The translations under genes and the position numbers were made by a program. A model generated the notes under the pieces. The model was not told the DNA's origin and did not search any database. It saw only the letters and a program-made list of their open reading frames with translations. From Eubacteriales Family XIII. Incertae Sedis bacterium (lineage in GTDB: Bacteria > Bacillota_A > Clostridia > Peptostreptococcales > Anaerovoracaceae), in the NCBI GenBank assembly GCA_031278145.1, contig JAITLA010000237.1:1-7653 (forward strand): a DNA stretch of 7,653 nucleotides, given 5' to 3'. Shown here in pieces: positions 1 through 6,204 of this stretch; the first letter of the stretch is position 1, and every line of letters begins with the position of its first letter.

Positions 1-38
1 CCCGTGCCGGTAAATCGCGCAATTCCAACATTGTATGT

Positions 39-66
39 GTTACACAAATGAACCGTCCCCATGTGT
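39..66 (-). repeat. Possible interspersed-repeat fragment (GGGGACGGTT motif)
   Basis: Read on the minus strand, the segment contains ACACATGGGGACGGTT followed by a TTTGTGTAACACA-like stretch. On the + strand an ACACA (42-46 region) and a TGTGT (62-66) flank the motif, so a short hairpin is possible. I associate such motifs with dispersed intergenic repeats and small IS200/REP-type transposase genes in Clostridia; this is recollection, not a search result. Only one copy lies in the window, so repetition cannot be shown here. Confidence 0.25.
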
Positions 67-128
67 TCTGCGCCCAATGCCGACTTTTTCAGTGGCCTCC
101 TGTAGAGGCGGGGGACTGACGCCGTCGT

Positions 129-167
129 TCAAGTCGTTTTGAAGCGGCCCATCTTCGTCACCTCCTT
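129..167 (-). other. Consensus minus-strand Shine-Dalgarno with seven-codon frame
   Basis: On the minus strand AAGGAGGTGA (positions 167 down to 158) is a ten-base match to the anti-Shine-Dalgarno core. After a five-base spacer comes ATG at 152-150. The frame reads Met-Gly-Arg-Phe-Lys-Thr-Thr and stops at TGA (131-129). Past that TGA the same frame has no stop to the left edge (about 42 codons). It could be the start of a broken gene that continues beyond the window, a leader peptide, or chance. No known protein is recognised. Confidence 0.2.
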
Positions 168-253
168 CCTGCAATGACGGAAAGAGGGATTCATCACAAT
201 GATTATTGCGCCGACGCCATGATCTGAATCGTAACCGGGAAAGGAACCGCGCG

Positions 254-278
254 GCAAGGCCCGTCATTTCCGCCTTGC
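254..278. promoter_or_regulatory. Dyad overlapping the -35 region of the dCMP deaminase promoter
   Basis: GCAAGGC at 254-260 and GCCTTGC at 272-278 form a perfect 7-bp inverted repeat with an 11-base spacer. The right half-site runs into the predicted -35 hexamer (275-280), a position expected for a repressor operator. It could instead be a weak hairpin in a transcript coming from upstream, since ATACTTTTG follows it, but there is no clean T-run. The dyad is seen directly; the operator role is inference. Confidence 0.25.
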
Positions 279-303
279 ATACTTTTGCGCGGGATGATAT
301 ACT
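275..303 (+). promoter_or_regulatory. Predicted sigma-70-type promoter for comEB and downstream genes
   Basis: TATACT at 298-303 matches the -10 consensus at five of six positions and is preceded by TG at 295-296, giving an extended -10 element. Seventeen bases upstream, TTGCAT (275-280) keeps the TTG of the -35 consensus. The expected start of transcription is near 310, leaving a leader of about 88 bases before the deaminase ATG. The next promoter I can see is at 3275-3303, so this one may drive the deaminase, phosphotransferase and epimerase together. Confidence 0.5.
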
Positions 304-397
304 ATGACCGGAATCGCTTATTCGCTGTTCGTCAAGGCCGGCCGGCGCGTCCGTTTCGTTCTGTCGCCGACGCCTGCGATGGAGGGACCGAAGCAGT

Positions 398-850
398 ATG
401 GAAAGACCGAGTTGGGACGAGTATTTCATGGAAATGGCCATGATTACCGCGAAGCGCTCCACCTGCCTCAGGCGGCATGTGGGCGCGGCCATCGTGCAGG
501 ACAGGCATATCATGGCGACCGGCTACAACGGTGCGCCCAAGGGCATCATGCACTGCGCGGAGCGGGGCGGTTGTTTTCGCGAGAAGACGGGCGTTCCGTC
601 GGGAGAACGTCACGAGCTCTGCTTCGGCTTGCACGCGGAGCAGAACGCCATCGTGCAGGCGGCGTCGCTCGGACAGAGCGTGAACGGCGCGACGATGTAC
701 ATAACGCACCAGCCCTGCGTGATCTGCGCGAAGATGATCATCAACGCGGGCATTAAGAAGATCCTCGTCAAGGAGGGCTATCCCGATAAGCTTGCGGTCG
801 ATATCTTGGCGGAGGCGGGCCTCAAGATCGTCATGATGGATGCCACTTAG
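398..850 (+). CDS. comEB: dCMP deaminase (ComEB-type, zinc-dependent)
   Basis: A cytosolic enzyme of 150 residues that deaminates dCMP to dUMP, the precursor for dTMP made by thymidylate synthase. The cytidine/deoxycytidylate deaminase zinc signature is intact: H79-A-E81, where His binds zinc and Glu is the proton shuttle, and P106-C-V-I-C110, whose two cysteines complete the site. The N-terminal S-WDEYFM-MA start, the C23-x-RR-x-VGA segment and the TGYNGAPKG loop (41-49) are typical of the dCMP deaminase family rather than of cytidine or tRNA adenosine deaminases. Length is normal for the bacterial family. The ATG at 398 is chosen because the family motif begins right after it and GGAGGGA (381-387) lies ten bases upstream. 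The gene leads a likely envelope-precursor operon, with 63 bases before the next gene. The ComEB name comes from the Bacillus competence locus; nothing here points to competence. Confidence 0.95.
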   Translation: MERPSWDEYFMEMAMITAKRSTCLRRHVGAAIVQDRHIMATGYNGAPKGIMHCAERGGCFREKTGVPSGERHELCFGLHAEQNAIVQAASLGQSVNGATMYITHQPCVICAKMIINAGIKKILVKEGYPDKLAVDILAEAGLKIVMMDAT

Positions 851-913
851 CCCGCAGAGCCAAGGCCCGCGTCGAAACCGCAATCAAAACCACGCAAAGG
901 AAGGGCATTGCGC

Positions 914-2119
914 ATGACCTACCCCACAACCATCGGCCTCTCTTTTCTGACGGCCTTCGCGCTCGCGTTCGCGCTGACGCCGGCGGCCATCCGGATTGCG
1001 CCCAAGATCGGGGCGATTGATCTGCCCAAGGACGAACGCAGGATGCACGCGAAACCCATGCCACGCTTCGGGGGCCTTGGCATATTCGTGGGCGTCACGG
1101 CGGCGCTCGTCCTATCCGCTTTTTTTTTGCTGCCCGCTCTGCCCGCGCAATTCCAAGATGATCGCCTCTCCAAGCTGACGGGCCTGATCCTCGGCGGCGC
1201 GCTGATCTATCTCGTGGGCGTCGCGGACGACCTTTGGGGCCTGCCCGCGCGCGTGAAGTTTCTGCTCCAGATCGCGTGCGCCTGCGTCGTGTGCCTCTTC
1301 GATGTGCGCATCACCTTTTTCAAGAACCTGATCGGCGACGGGCAGACCTATATCGGCAGCATCGTCAGCTTTCTGATCACGGTCGTCTGGATTGTGGGGA
1401 TCACCAACACGATCAACCTGATCGACGGCCTTGACGGCCTGGCGGCGGGCGTCGCCGCAATCGCTTCGATCTCCATCGCCTACACGGCCTTCGTCAGCGA
1501 GGGCATGTACACGGCCACCGTGATCATGATAGCCGTGGCCGGCGGCGCACTCGGTTTTTTGCCCTTCAACTTCCATCCGGCCCGCATCTTCATGGGCGAC
1601 GGGGGCGCGCTGTTTCTGGGCTTCATGCTGGCGTCGATCTCCGTGATCGGCCCGGTGAAGCGCGCCACCCTGATCGCCACCGTCGTGCCCGCCCTCGTGC
1701 TCGGTCTGCCCATCCTCGACACGGCCCTTGCGATACTCCGCAGGCTCGCCGGCGGCCGGTCCATCATGGAGGCGGACAAGGGGCATTTGCACCACCGGCT
1801 CATGGCGGCGGGCATGGGACAGAAGCAGTCCGTGCTGACGCTCTACGGCATAAGCGGCATCATGGGCGTGACCGCCGTCGTGTTCAGCCGCGATCTCTTT
1901 GCGGAGGCCCTCGCGCTGCTCCTGATCGCGAGCGTGTTCCTCTATATATTCCTGTCCGACACCACGGGCGCCTATACCAAGACGCGCGGCGTCAACGCGC
2001 GGCGCGCGGAGCGGCGCGCGGCGCATAAAGCGGAGCGGCCTGCGGCGGAGGATGCGCCGCCTTGTGCGCCGGCGGAGGAAGCATCCGAGGCGCCGGCGGA
2101 GCGGGAGGCGAAGGGGTGA
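914..2119 (+). CDS. wecA: Undecaprenyl-phosphate GlcNAc-1-phosphate transferase (WecA/TagO family)
   Basis: A polytopic membrane enzyme of 401 residues. It transfers GlcNAc-1-phosphate from UDP-GlcNAc to undecaprenyl phosphate, the first lipid-linked step of wall teichoic acid, O-antigen-like or other surface glycans. Family motifs in order: DERRMHAKPMPRFGG (40-54), the ADD motif (104-106), NLIDGLDGLAAG (168-179), FNFHPARIFMGDGG (218-231) and the cytosolic HLHHRL (291-296). About ten or eleven hydrophobic segments lie between residues 5 and 348. From about 353 to the end is a charged Arg/Ala then Ala/Pro/Glu-rich tail, unlike the shorter tails usual in the family. ATG at 914 is preferred, with GGAAGG at 899-904; an in-frame TTG at 908 would add two residues. 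A nine-T run at 1120-1128 lies inside the gene. The stop overlaps the start of the epimerase gene. The nucleotide sugar used is inferred from family and neighbour. Confidence 0.93.
   Translation: MTYPTTIGLSFLTAFALAFALTPAAIRIAPKIGAIDLPKDERRMHAKPMPRFGGLGIFVGVTAALVLSAFFLLPALPAQFQDDRLSKLTGLILGGALIYLVGVADDLWGLPARVKFLLQIACACVVCLFDVRITFFKNLIGDGQTYIGSIVSFLITVVWIVGITNTINLIDGLDGLAAGVAAIASISIAYTAFVSEGMYTATVIMIAVAGGALGFLPFNFHPARIFMGDGGALFLGFMLASISVIGPVKRATLIATVVPALVLGLPILDTALAILRRLAGGRSIMEADKGHLHHRLMAAGMGQKQSVLTLYGISGIMGVTAVVFSRDLFAEALALLLIASVFLYIFLSDTTGAYTKTRGVNARRAERRAAHKAERPAAEDAPPCAPAEEASEAPAEREAKG
1120..1128 (+). repeat. Nine-T homopolymer inside the wecA-type gene
   Basis: Nine consecutive T residues span the codons for Ala69 (GCT), Phe70, Phe71 (both TTT) and Leu72 (TTG) in a hydrophobic segment. 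In this GC-rich gene TTC and CTG would be expected alternatives. A one-base slip would frameshift the protein after about 70 residues, so the tract could be a site of slippage or phase variation. The tract is seen; variation is not shown. Confidence 0.5.
2103..2108 (+). promoter_or_regulatory. Ribosome binding site fixing the wecB start
   Basis: GGGAGG ends seven bases before GTG 2116. This GTG gives the canonical N-terminus MKVLTVFGTRPEAIKMAP of the epimerase family. The in-frame ATG at 2062 would add an 18-residue Gly/Ala/Arg-rich extension with no family counterpart. The site lies inside the last codons of the preceding gene, as expected for coupled translation. Confidence 0.7.
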
Positions 2120-3228
2120 AGGTGCTGACCGTGTTCGGTACGCGCCCCGAGGCCATCAAGATGGCGCCGCTCGTGCGCCTTTTGGAAGCGGACGAAGCGT
2201 TCCGGTCGGTGCTGTGCGTGACCGCGCAGCACCGCGAGATGCTGGACGGGGTGCTGGAGCTCTTCGGGCTCAGGCCCGATTACGATTTGAACATCATGCA
2301 GCCGAACCAAAGCATAGGCGCGATTACGGCAAACGTGCTCGCGGGGCTGGAGGACGTGATCGCGCGGGAGGCGCCCGATGTGATGCTCGTCCACGGCGAT
2401 ACGACCACGACCTTCGCCGCCGCGCTGGCGGGCTTTTATAAGATGTGCAAGATCGGCCACGTGGAGGCCGGGCTGCGCACCCACGACAGGTATTCCCCCT
2501 ATCCCGAAGAGATGAACCGCGTGCTGACGAGCCGCCTCGCGGACTTCCACTTCGCCCCGACGCGGCGCAACAGGGACGAGCTGCTGCGGGAGGGGGTGGA
2601 CGAGAGCGGCATATTCGTCACGGGCAATACGGTCATCGACGCACTGCTCGAGGTTTCGCGGCGGCCGTACAGCTTCACGGAGGGTCCGCTCGCGACGATG
2701 GATTTTGAGAATCGCCGGCTGATCACCGTCACCTGCCACAGGCGTGAGAATCTCGGCGAGAACATGACCGCCGTCTTCTCGGCCGTGCGGGACATCGCGG
2801 AGGCCTTCGAGGATGTGGAGGTCGTCTATCCCGTGCACCTGAATCCGCGCGTGCGCGCGGCCGCGGACGCGGTGCTGGGCGGCGCGGCGCGCGTGCATCT
2901 GATGGCGCCGCTCGGCTACCTGCCCTTTGTGAAATTGATGGCCGCGTCCCACCTGATCATCACCGATTCCGGCGGCATGCAGGAGGAAGCGCCCTCCCTG
3001 GGCAAGCCCGTGCTCGTCGTCAGGAAGGAAACGGAGCGGCCGGAGGCCGTCGAGGCGGGGACCGTGCGGCTTGCCGGCGTGCGGCGGGAGGAGATCTTCG
3101 CCCACGCGGCGGAGCTTCTGACGGAGCGGGCCGCCTACGAGAGGATGGCAAGGGCCGTGAACCCTTACGGCGACGGCCATGCGAGCCGCCGCATTGTGGA
3201 TATACTGAAGGCGCAAGGAATACAATGA
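2116..3228 (+). CDS. wecB: UDP-N-acetylglucosamine 2-epimerase (non-hydrolysing)
   Basis: A cytosolic enzyme of 370 residues that interconverts UDP-GlcNAc and UDP-ManNAc, the donor for teichoic acid linkage units, enterobacterial-type antigens and other ManNAc glycans. It has the GT-B fold of the WecB/MnaA family. Visible motifs: GTRPEAIKMAP (8-18), QHR (38-40), VHGDTTTT (92-99), HVEAGLRTHDRYSPYPEEMNR (115-135), CHRRENLGEN (207-216), TDSGGMQEE (283-291) and RKETERPE (303-310). Asp95, Glu117, Glu131 and His208 match the catalytic residues known in the family. Length is standard. The GTG start overlaps the preceding stop (GTGA), so translation is probably coupled to the phosphotransferase, and both act on UDP-GlcNAc. 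The hydrolysing NeuC-type enzyme is a less likely alternative given the full WecB motif set. No terminator is evident between this gene and the atp promoter. Confidence 0.95.
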   Translation: MKVLTVFGTRPEAIKMAPLVRLLEADEAFRSVLCVTAQHREMLDGVLELFGLRPDYDLNIMQPNQSIGAITANVLAGLEDVIAREAPDVMLVHGDTTTTFAAALAGFYKMCKIGHVEAGLRTHDRYSPYPEEMNRVLTSRLADFHFAPTRRNRDELLREGVDESGIFVTGNTVIDALLEVSRRPYSFTEGPLATMDFENRRLITVTCHRRENLGENMTAVFSAVRDIAEAFEDVEVVYPVHLNPRVRAAADAVLGGAARVHLMAPLGYLPFVKLMAASHLIITDSGGMQEEAPSLGKPVLVVRKETERPEAVEAGTVRLAGVRREEIFAHAAELLTERAAYERMARAVNPYGDGHASRRIVDILKAQGIQ

Positions 3229-3274
3229 GGGGGCAAGGCGTTTTAAAAAATCGTTGCGATATTCGCCAAAAACC

Positions 3275-3303
3275 TTTACTTTTCGGAACAATAGACTTAT
3301 AAT
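3275..3303 (+). promoter_or_regulatory. Predicted promoter of the atp operon
   Basis: A perfect TATAAT (3298-3303) lies 17 bases downstream of TTTACT (3275-3280), which matches the -35 consensus at four of six positions. A-rich tracts at 3245-3250 and 3268-3272 precede it, in a conspicuously AT-rich 97-base gap between GC-rich genes. Transcription should start near 3310, only about 16 bases before the atpI ATG. It is the best promoter match in the window and sits where an atp operon promoter is expected. Confidence 0.7.
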
Positions 3304-3325
3304 CTAAAGAAAGCGTGTTTCCGCT

Positions 3326-3847
3326 ATGAAAAACACGGCAGAGAGCCCGACTGCTTTTAAGAATCGAATATTTTTTTACGGGATACTGATTGCCCTGATC
3401 CTGGAAGCGGGCTCCCTGTTGTTCTTGGGCCTCGACGCGAGCTTCGCCTACGGTCTTGCGCTCGGGACCGCCGTTTCCATCGTGAATTTCAACATTCTCG
3501 TGTACACGTCACAGCGCCTGCTGGACAGCGGGCGCGCGTGGATGGGCTTCGCCGGCTATCTCGTCAGGCTTGCCGTCTACGGCTTCGCGTTTTTCATGGC
3601 TCTGCGCGTGAACCATACCGCCGCGCTCGGTGCGGCGCTCGGCTTTCTGACGCTGAAACTCGCGATCTACTGCGTGCACGCTTGCGCCGCGCTGCTGCGC
3701 GGCCGCCGCAAGGACCCGCGGGAAAAGCGGGCCTACAAAGTCCTGCCGCCCGCGAAGCGGCGCGGGAGCAAGCTTATGAAAGAGATCTTCGGCTCTCCTT
3801 ACGACGAGGACGAAGACGAGGACGAAGGCGAATCGAAGGATGAATAG
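3326..3847 (+). CDS. atpI: ATP synthase subunit I / AtpI-like membrane protein
   Basis: A small membrane protein of 173 residues at the usual AtpI position just before atpB. AtpI proteins help assemble the c ring and may influence Mg/Na handling; they are poorly conserved, so the call relies on topology and location. Four hydrophobic segments are visible at about 14-35, 39-60, 73-94 and 97-124, with the family-like LGTAVSIVNFNIL stretch at 46-58. A cytosolic tail then begins basic (RGRRKDPREKR, 125-135) and ends in an uninterrupted Asp/Glu run (160-167) encoded by a duplicated 12-base unit. The tail makes it longer than many AtpI proteins. The start has only a weak purine-rich AAAGAAAG (3306-3313) upstream, and the predicted leader is very short, which suggests low expression. 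The gap to atpB is 18 bases. Confidence 0.8.
   Translation: MKNTAESPTAFKNRIFFYGILIALILEAGSLLFLGLDASFAYGLALGTAVSIVNFNILVYTSQRLLDSGRAWMGFAGYLVRLAVYGFAFFMALRVNHTAALGAALGFLTLKLAIYCVHACAALLRGRRKDPREKRAYKVLPPAKRRGSKLMKEIFGSPYDEDEDEDEGESKDE
3803..3826 (+). repeat. Perfect 12-base tandem duplication in atpI
   Basis: GACGAGGACGAA occurs twice back to back (3803-3814 and 3815-3826), encoding Asp-Glu eight residues long near the C-terminus. Even the codon choices are identical between copies, pointing to a recent duplication or ongoing slippage of the unit rather than convergent codon use. Confidence 0.85.
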
Positions 3848-3865
3848 GGAGGTTTTGGATACGCC

Positions 3866-4615
3866 ATGTCGCATGATTTGAACAACATAGGGCCGCGCGT
3901 GATCGTACAGTTCGGCGACAGCGGCATCTACATCACCGAAACGGTAATCTACGGCTGGATCGTCGCGGCGGTGCTGATCCTCCTTGCGCTGTGGTCCGCG
4001 CACAATCTGCGGCGGATCCCGAAGGGCAAGCAGGTGATTGCGGAATTCGCGGTCAGAACCATCTACAACCTCGTGATCGGCACGATGGGCAAGCACTGTG
4101 AGAAGTTTGCGCCCTACATGGGTACGCTGTTCCTGTTCCTGATCCTCGGCAACATGCTCGGCCTGTTCGGACTTCGGCCGACCACCGCCGACGTGAACAT
4201 GACCTTCGCGCTGTCGGGCGCCACCTTCCTGATCATACAGTACAACGGCTTCAAGACGATGGGCTTTGCGGGCAAGCTCAAGCACATGGCGGATCCCTAC
4301 CCCTTCATGTTTCCGCTCAAGCTCATAGAAGAACTGTCCTTCCCGATCTCGCTCAGCTTCCGGCTTTTCGGCAACATCTTCGGCGGCGTGATCATCATGG
4401 CCCTGATCTTCAACGGTCTGCACGGCCTGTCCGAGGCGATATTCGGGCGGATCCCGTTTATCGGCGAGATCCCTTGGCTGCAGGCCGTCATTCCCCTGCC
4501 GGCCAACGCCTTCTTTGACATATTCGAGCCGGTGCTGCAAGCCTTCATCTTCACGATGCTGACCATGGTCTTCGTGAGCATGGCGGTGGTGACCCACGAG
4601 AATCACGAGCACTGA
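3866..4615 (+). CDS. atpB: F1Fo ATP synthase subunit a
   Basis: The stator subunit a (249 residues) of Fo, an integral membrane protein that forms the ion half-channels against the c ring. Hydrophobic helices run at roughly 27-46, 85-104, 113-127, 152-185 and 206-243. The hallmark SFRLFGNIFGG (164-174) contains Arg166, the essential arginine facing the c-ring carboxylate. The conserved LEEL-type KLIEELSFPISLS (152-164) and FEPVLQAFIFTML (220-232), with Gln225, are also present. The N-terminal GPRVIVQFG...ITETV is typical of clostridial a subunits. GGGAGG (3847-3852) overlaps the atpI stop and lies 13 bases before ATG, a rather long spacing. The gene is followed by a 108-base gap with a hairpin. 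Confidence 0.97.
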   Translation: MSHDLNNIGPRVIVQFGDSGIYITETVIYGWIVAAVLILLALWSAHNLRRIPKGKQVIAEFAVRTIYNLVIGTMGKHCEKFAPYMGTLFLFLILGNMLGLFGLRPTTADVNMTFALSGATFLIIQYNGFKTMGFAGKLKHMADPYPFMFPLKLIEELSFPISLSFRLFGNIFGGVIIMALIFNGLHGLSEAIFGRIPFIGEIPWLQAVIPLPANAFFDIFEPVLQAFIFTMLTMVFVSMAVVTHENHEH

Positions 4616-4618
4616 CAA

Positions 4619-4660
4619 GCCGCGACGCCGACGCATCGGATTTTTCTCGGCCGGCGCGGC
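4619..4660 (+). other. Imperfect hairpin between atpB and atpE
   Basis: GCCGCG (4619-4624) pairs with CGCGGC (4655-4660). After a small internal loop, GCCGA (4627-4631) pairs with TCGGC (4647-4651), leaving a 15-base loop that carries a T5 run. No T-run follows the stem, so it is not a classical terminator. A stem here could stabilise or process the operon mRNA, or limit unequal expression of atpB and atpE. That role is inference. The rest of the 108-base gap is AT-richer and ends in the atpE ribosome binding site. Confidence 0.45.
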
Positions 4661-4709
4661 AAGATGGATCCGTTATCGCAAAAGCACACAAGCAAGCATT
4701 TCATTATGT

Positions 4710-4993
<284 letters not shown>

Positions 4994-5009
4994 GCTCGGG
5001 TGACGCAAA

Positions 5010-5531
5010 ATGGAAGACCAAATCATGGTCAGAGGTCTTATAGACTTCGGACCGACGCTTTTGATGAATCTGCTCACGCTTATCGTGCTCTACCTGATCC
5101 TGAAAAAATTCTTCTTTGAGAAGATCAGGAACTTCGTGCAGGCGCGAGAGCAGACCGTGAAGGATGCCTTTGACAACGCGGAGCACGTGAACAAGCTCGC
5201 CGACGAGAAGCTGCGGGAGTACAACGAGCAGCTTGCGCAGATCGACGCGAAGAGCCGGGAGGCCGTGAAGGAGAGCAAGCAGCGGGCGGACGCCAGAGCG
5301 CTGGAGATCCTGAACGAGGCAAACCGCAGGGCCGGTGAGATGATTGCGCAGGCGGAGCGGGAGATCGAGCGCGAGAAGCTGAAGTCCGTCGGGGAGATGC
5401 GCGATCACATCGCTTCCCTCGCCCTATACGCGGCCGAAAAAATACTGGAGAAAGAATTGGATGCGACCGCGCAGACGGCCATAATCGACAGTGTCATAGA
5501 ACAGGCGGAGAACGCAAGATGGACGCATTGA
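5010..5531 (+). CDS. atpF: F1Fo ATP synthase subunit b
   Basis: The peripheral stalk subunit b (173 residues). One membrane helix near the N-terminus (about 14-33, ending at LKKFFFEKIR) is followed by a long charged alpha-helical region (about 38-145), rich in Glu, Lys, Arg and Ala and without prolines, that dimerises and holds subunit delta and alpha. The C-terminal AAEKILEKELD (141-151) is the usual delta-contact segment. Length is normal. ATG 5010 has GGGTGA (4998-5003) six bases upstream, a moderate ribosome binding site; an in-frame ATG at 5025 would remove five residues. The last 13 bases overlap atpH, which suggests coupled translation. Confidence 0.95.
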   Translation: MEDQIMVRGLIDFGPTLLMNLLTLIVLYLILKKFFFEKIRNFVQAREQTVKDAFDNAEHVNKLADEKLREYNEQLAQIDAKSREAVKESKQRADARALEILNEANRRAGEMIAQAEREIEREKLKSVGEMRDHIASLALYAAEKILEKELDATAQTAIIDSVIEQAENARWTH

Positions 5532-6058
5532 CGGTAGCCGCGACCTACGGGTCCGCCATGTTTGCGGTCGCTTGCGATCTGGGCAGGATCGAGGCCGTGG
5601 ACGAGGCGCTCACGGCGCTCGATCAAATATTTCAAGACGAACCGGAGTTTTTCAATCTGGTATGCAATCCGGGCATCGACGCGCAGGGCAAGAAGAACGC
5701 CATCAGGGCCGTTCTGGAGGGCCGCGTCGACAAGGAGCTGTTGAACTTCCTGTTTGTTTTGATCGACAAGAGGCGAATAGGCGGTTTTCACGCGATTGTG
5801 AAGGCCTATCGCGCGCAGGTGAACGCGAATCTCGGCGTATCGACCGGGACCGTGTATTCCGCCCTGCCCCTGCCCGAGGACAGGCGCAAGCGTCTGGAAG
5901 CGGAAACGGGCAAGCTGCTCAAAAAGAACGTGCGGCTCGACAACCGGATCGACGGGGATATCATCGGAGGCGTGCGGATATTCATCGAGGGGAAGCTGAT
6001 CGACGCCAGCGTCAGAACGCGGCTCGATACCCTGAAGGACCGGCTGGCGCAGATGTGA
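5519..6058 (+). CDS. atpH: F1Fo ATP synthase subunit delta
   Basis: The delta subunit (179 residues, OSCP family) joins the b stalk to the top of the alpha3beta3 head. The N-terminal six-helix domain starts at TVAATYGSAMF (5-15) and includes the conserved NFLFVLIDKRRIGGFHAIVKAY (76-97). The C-terminal signature DGDIIGGVRIFIEGKLIDASVRTRLDTLK (145-173) matches the family's diagnostic pattern. Length is normal. The ATG lies inside the end of atpF, with GGAG at 5507-5510 eight bases upstream. Its stop is followed after only eight bases by a 25-bp inverted repeat, an unusual interruption before atpA. Confidence 0.95.
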   Translation: MDALTVAATYGSAMFAVACDLGRIEAVDEALTALDQIFQDEPEFFNLVCNPGIDAQGKKNAIRAVLEGRVDKELLNFLFVLIDKRRIGGFHAIVKAYRAQVNANLGVSTGTVYSALPLPEDRRKRLEAETGKLLKKNVRLDNRIDGDIIGGVRIFIEGKLIDASVRTRLDTLKDRLAQM

Positions 6059-6066
6059 AAGCCCGT

Positions 6067-6165
6067 CGATCCGGTATTTTTCGCGGGGCGGATGCGCCTC
6101 CGTTCGGTTGATACGCCGATGTCGCGCCGGAGTTGTCGTCCCGCCCCGCGAAAAATGCCGGATCG
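6067..6165. repeat. 25-bp inverted repeat filling the atpH-atpA gap
   Basis: The arm at 6067-6091 is the reverse complement of 6141-6165 at 24 of 25 positions. The exception, T6075 opposite G6157, is a wobble pair in + strand RNA, so the transcript can form an unbroken 25-bp stem. Each arm combines a T5/A5 tract with a GCGGGGCGG/CCGCCCCGC block. The 49-base loop has small internal complementarities (CTCCG 6098-6102 with CGGAG 6128-6132; TCGG 6104-6107 with CCGA 6116-6119). No T-run follows, so it is not a standard terminator. GCCCG occurs on both sides (6061-6065 and 6168-6172), which could be a target duplication of a small palindromic element or chance. No frame of note lies inside. Confidence 0.85.
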
Positions 6166-6204
6166 CTGCCCGCACGCGCATGCCGGCGAGCCCACATGGT
6201 ATAG

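Larger units (their letters stand above)
1..274. other. Gene-free left edge with repeat-like and minus-strand signals
   Basis: No protein-coding gene is supported here. Three things are visible. First, on the minus strand positions 51-60 read GGGGACGGTT, next to ACACA/TGTGT-type sequence at 34-66. I recall this kind of motif recurring in intergenic and IS200-like contexts of clostridial genomes, but only from memory. Second, an imperfect hairpin spans 89-119: an outer TCAGT/ACTGA stem and an inner GCCTC/GAGGC stem, with an asymmetric G-rich bulge. Third, there is a consensus minus-strand ribosome binding site (158-167) with a tiny frame, listed separately. The related gene order in Clostridia often places upp or rpiB upstream of the deaminase, but I see no end of such a gene. 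The stretch could be a degraded mobile-element end or plain intergenic DNA. Confidence 0.4.

Noticed and set aside
173..268. 8-bp inverted repeat AATGACGG (173-180) and CCGTCATT (261-268)
   Set aside because: Short arms 80 bases apart with no further support; expected by chance in a region of this size.
304..756. ATG immediately after the -10 box (TATACTATG) opening a 150-codon + frame
   Set aside because: It overlaps the dCMP deaminase in another frame and gives an Arg/Gly/His-rich product without motifs; it would also need translation from upstream of the predicted transcript start.
1112..2026. Minus-strand open frame of 304 codons opposite the wecA-type gene
   Set aside because: Composition is dominated by His, Asp, Arg and Ala, typical of antisense reading of membrane-protein codons in GC-rich DNA.
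2062..2115. Upstream ATG start for the epimerase
   Set aside because: It adds 18 residues with no family counterpart, while GTG 2116 has a well placed GGGAGG and gives the canonical N-terminus.
3229..3272. Possible terminator after wecB
   Set aside because: Only a tiny GCGA/TCGC hairpin near 3256-3266 is visible and no T-run follows it on the + strand; the T-run exists only in the minus-strand sense, where no gene is present.
1972..3291. Minus-strand open frame of 439 codons opposite wecB
   Set aside because: The + strand epimerase has all its family motifs. The antisense product is His/Arg-rich with no domain and has no ribosome site that I could identify.
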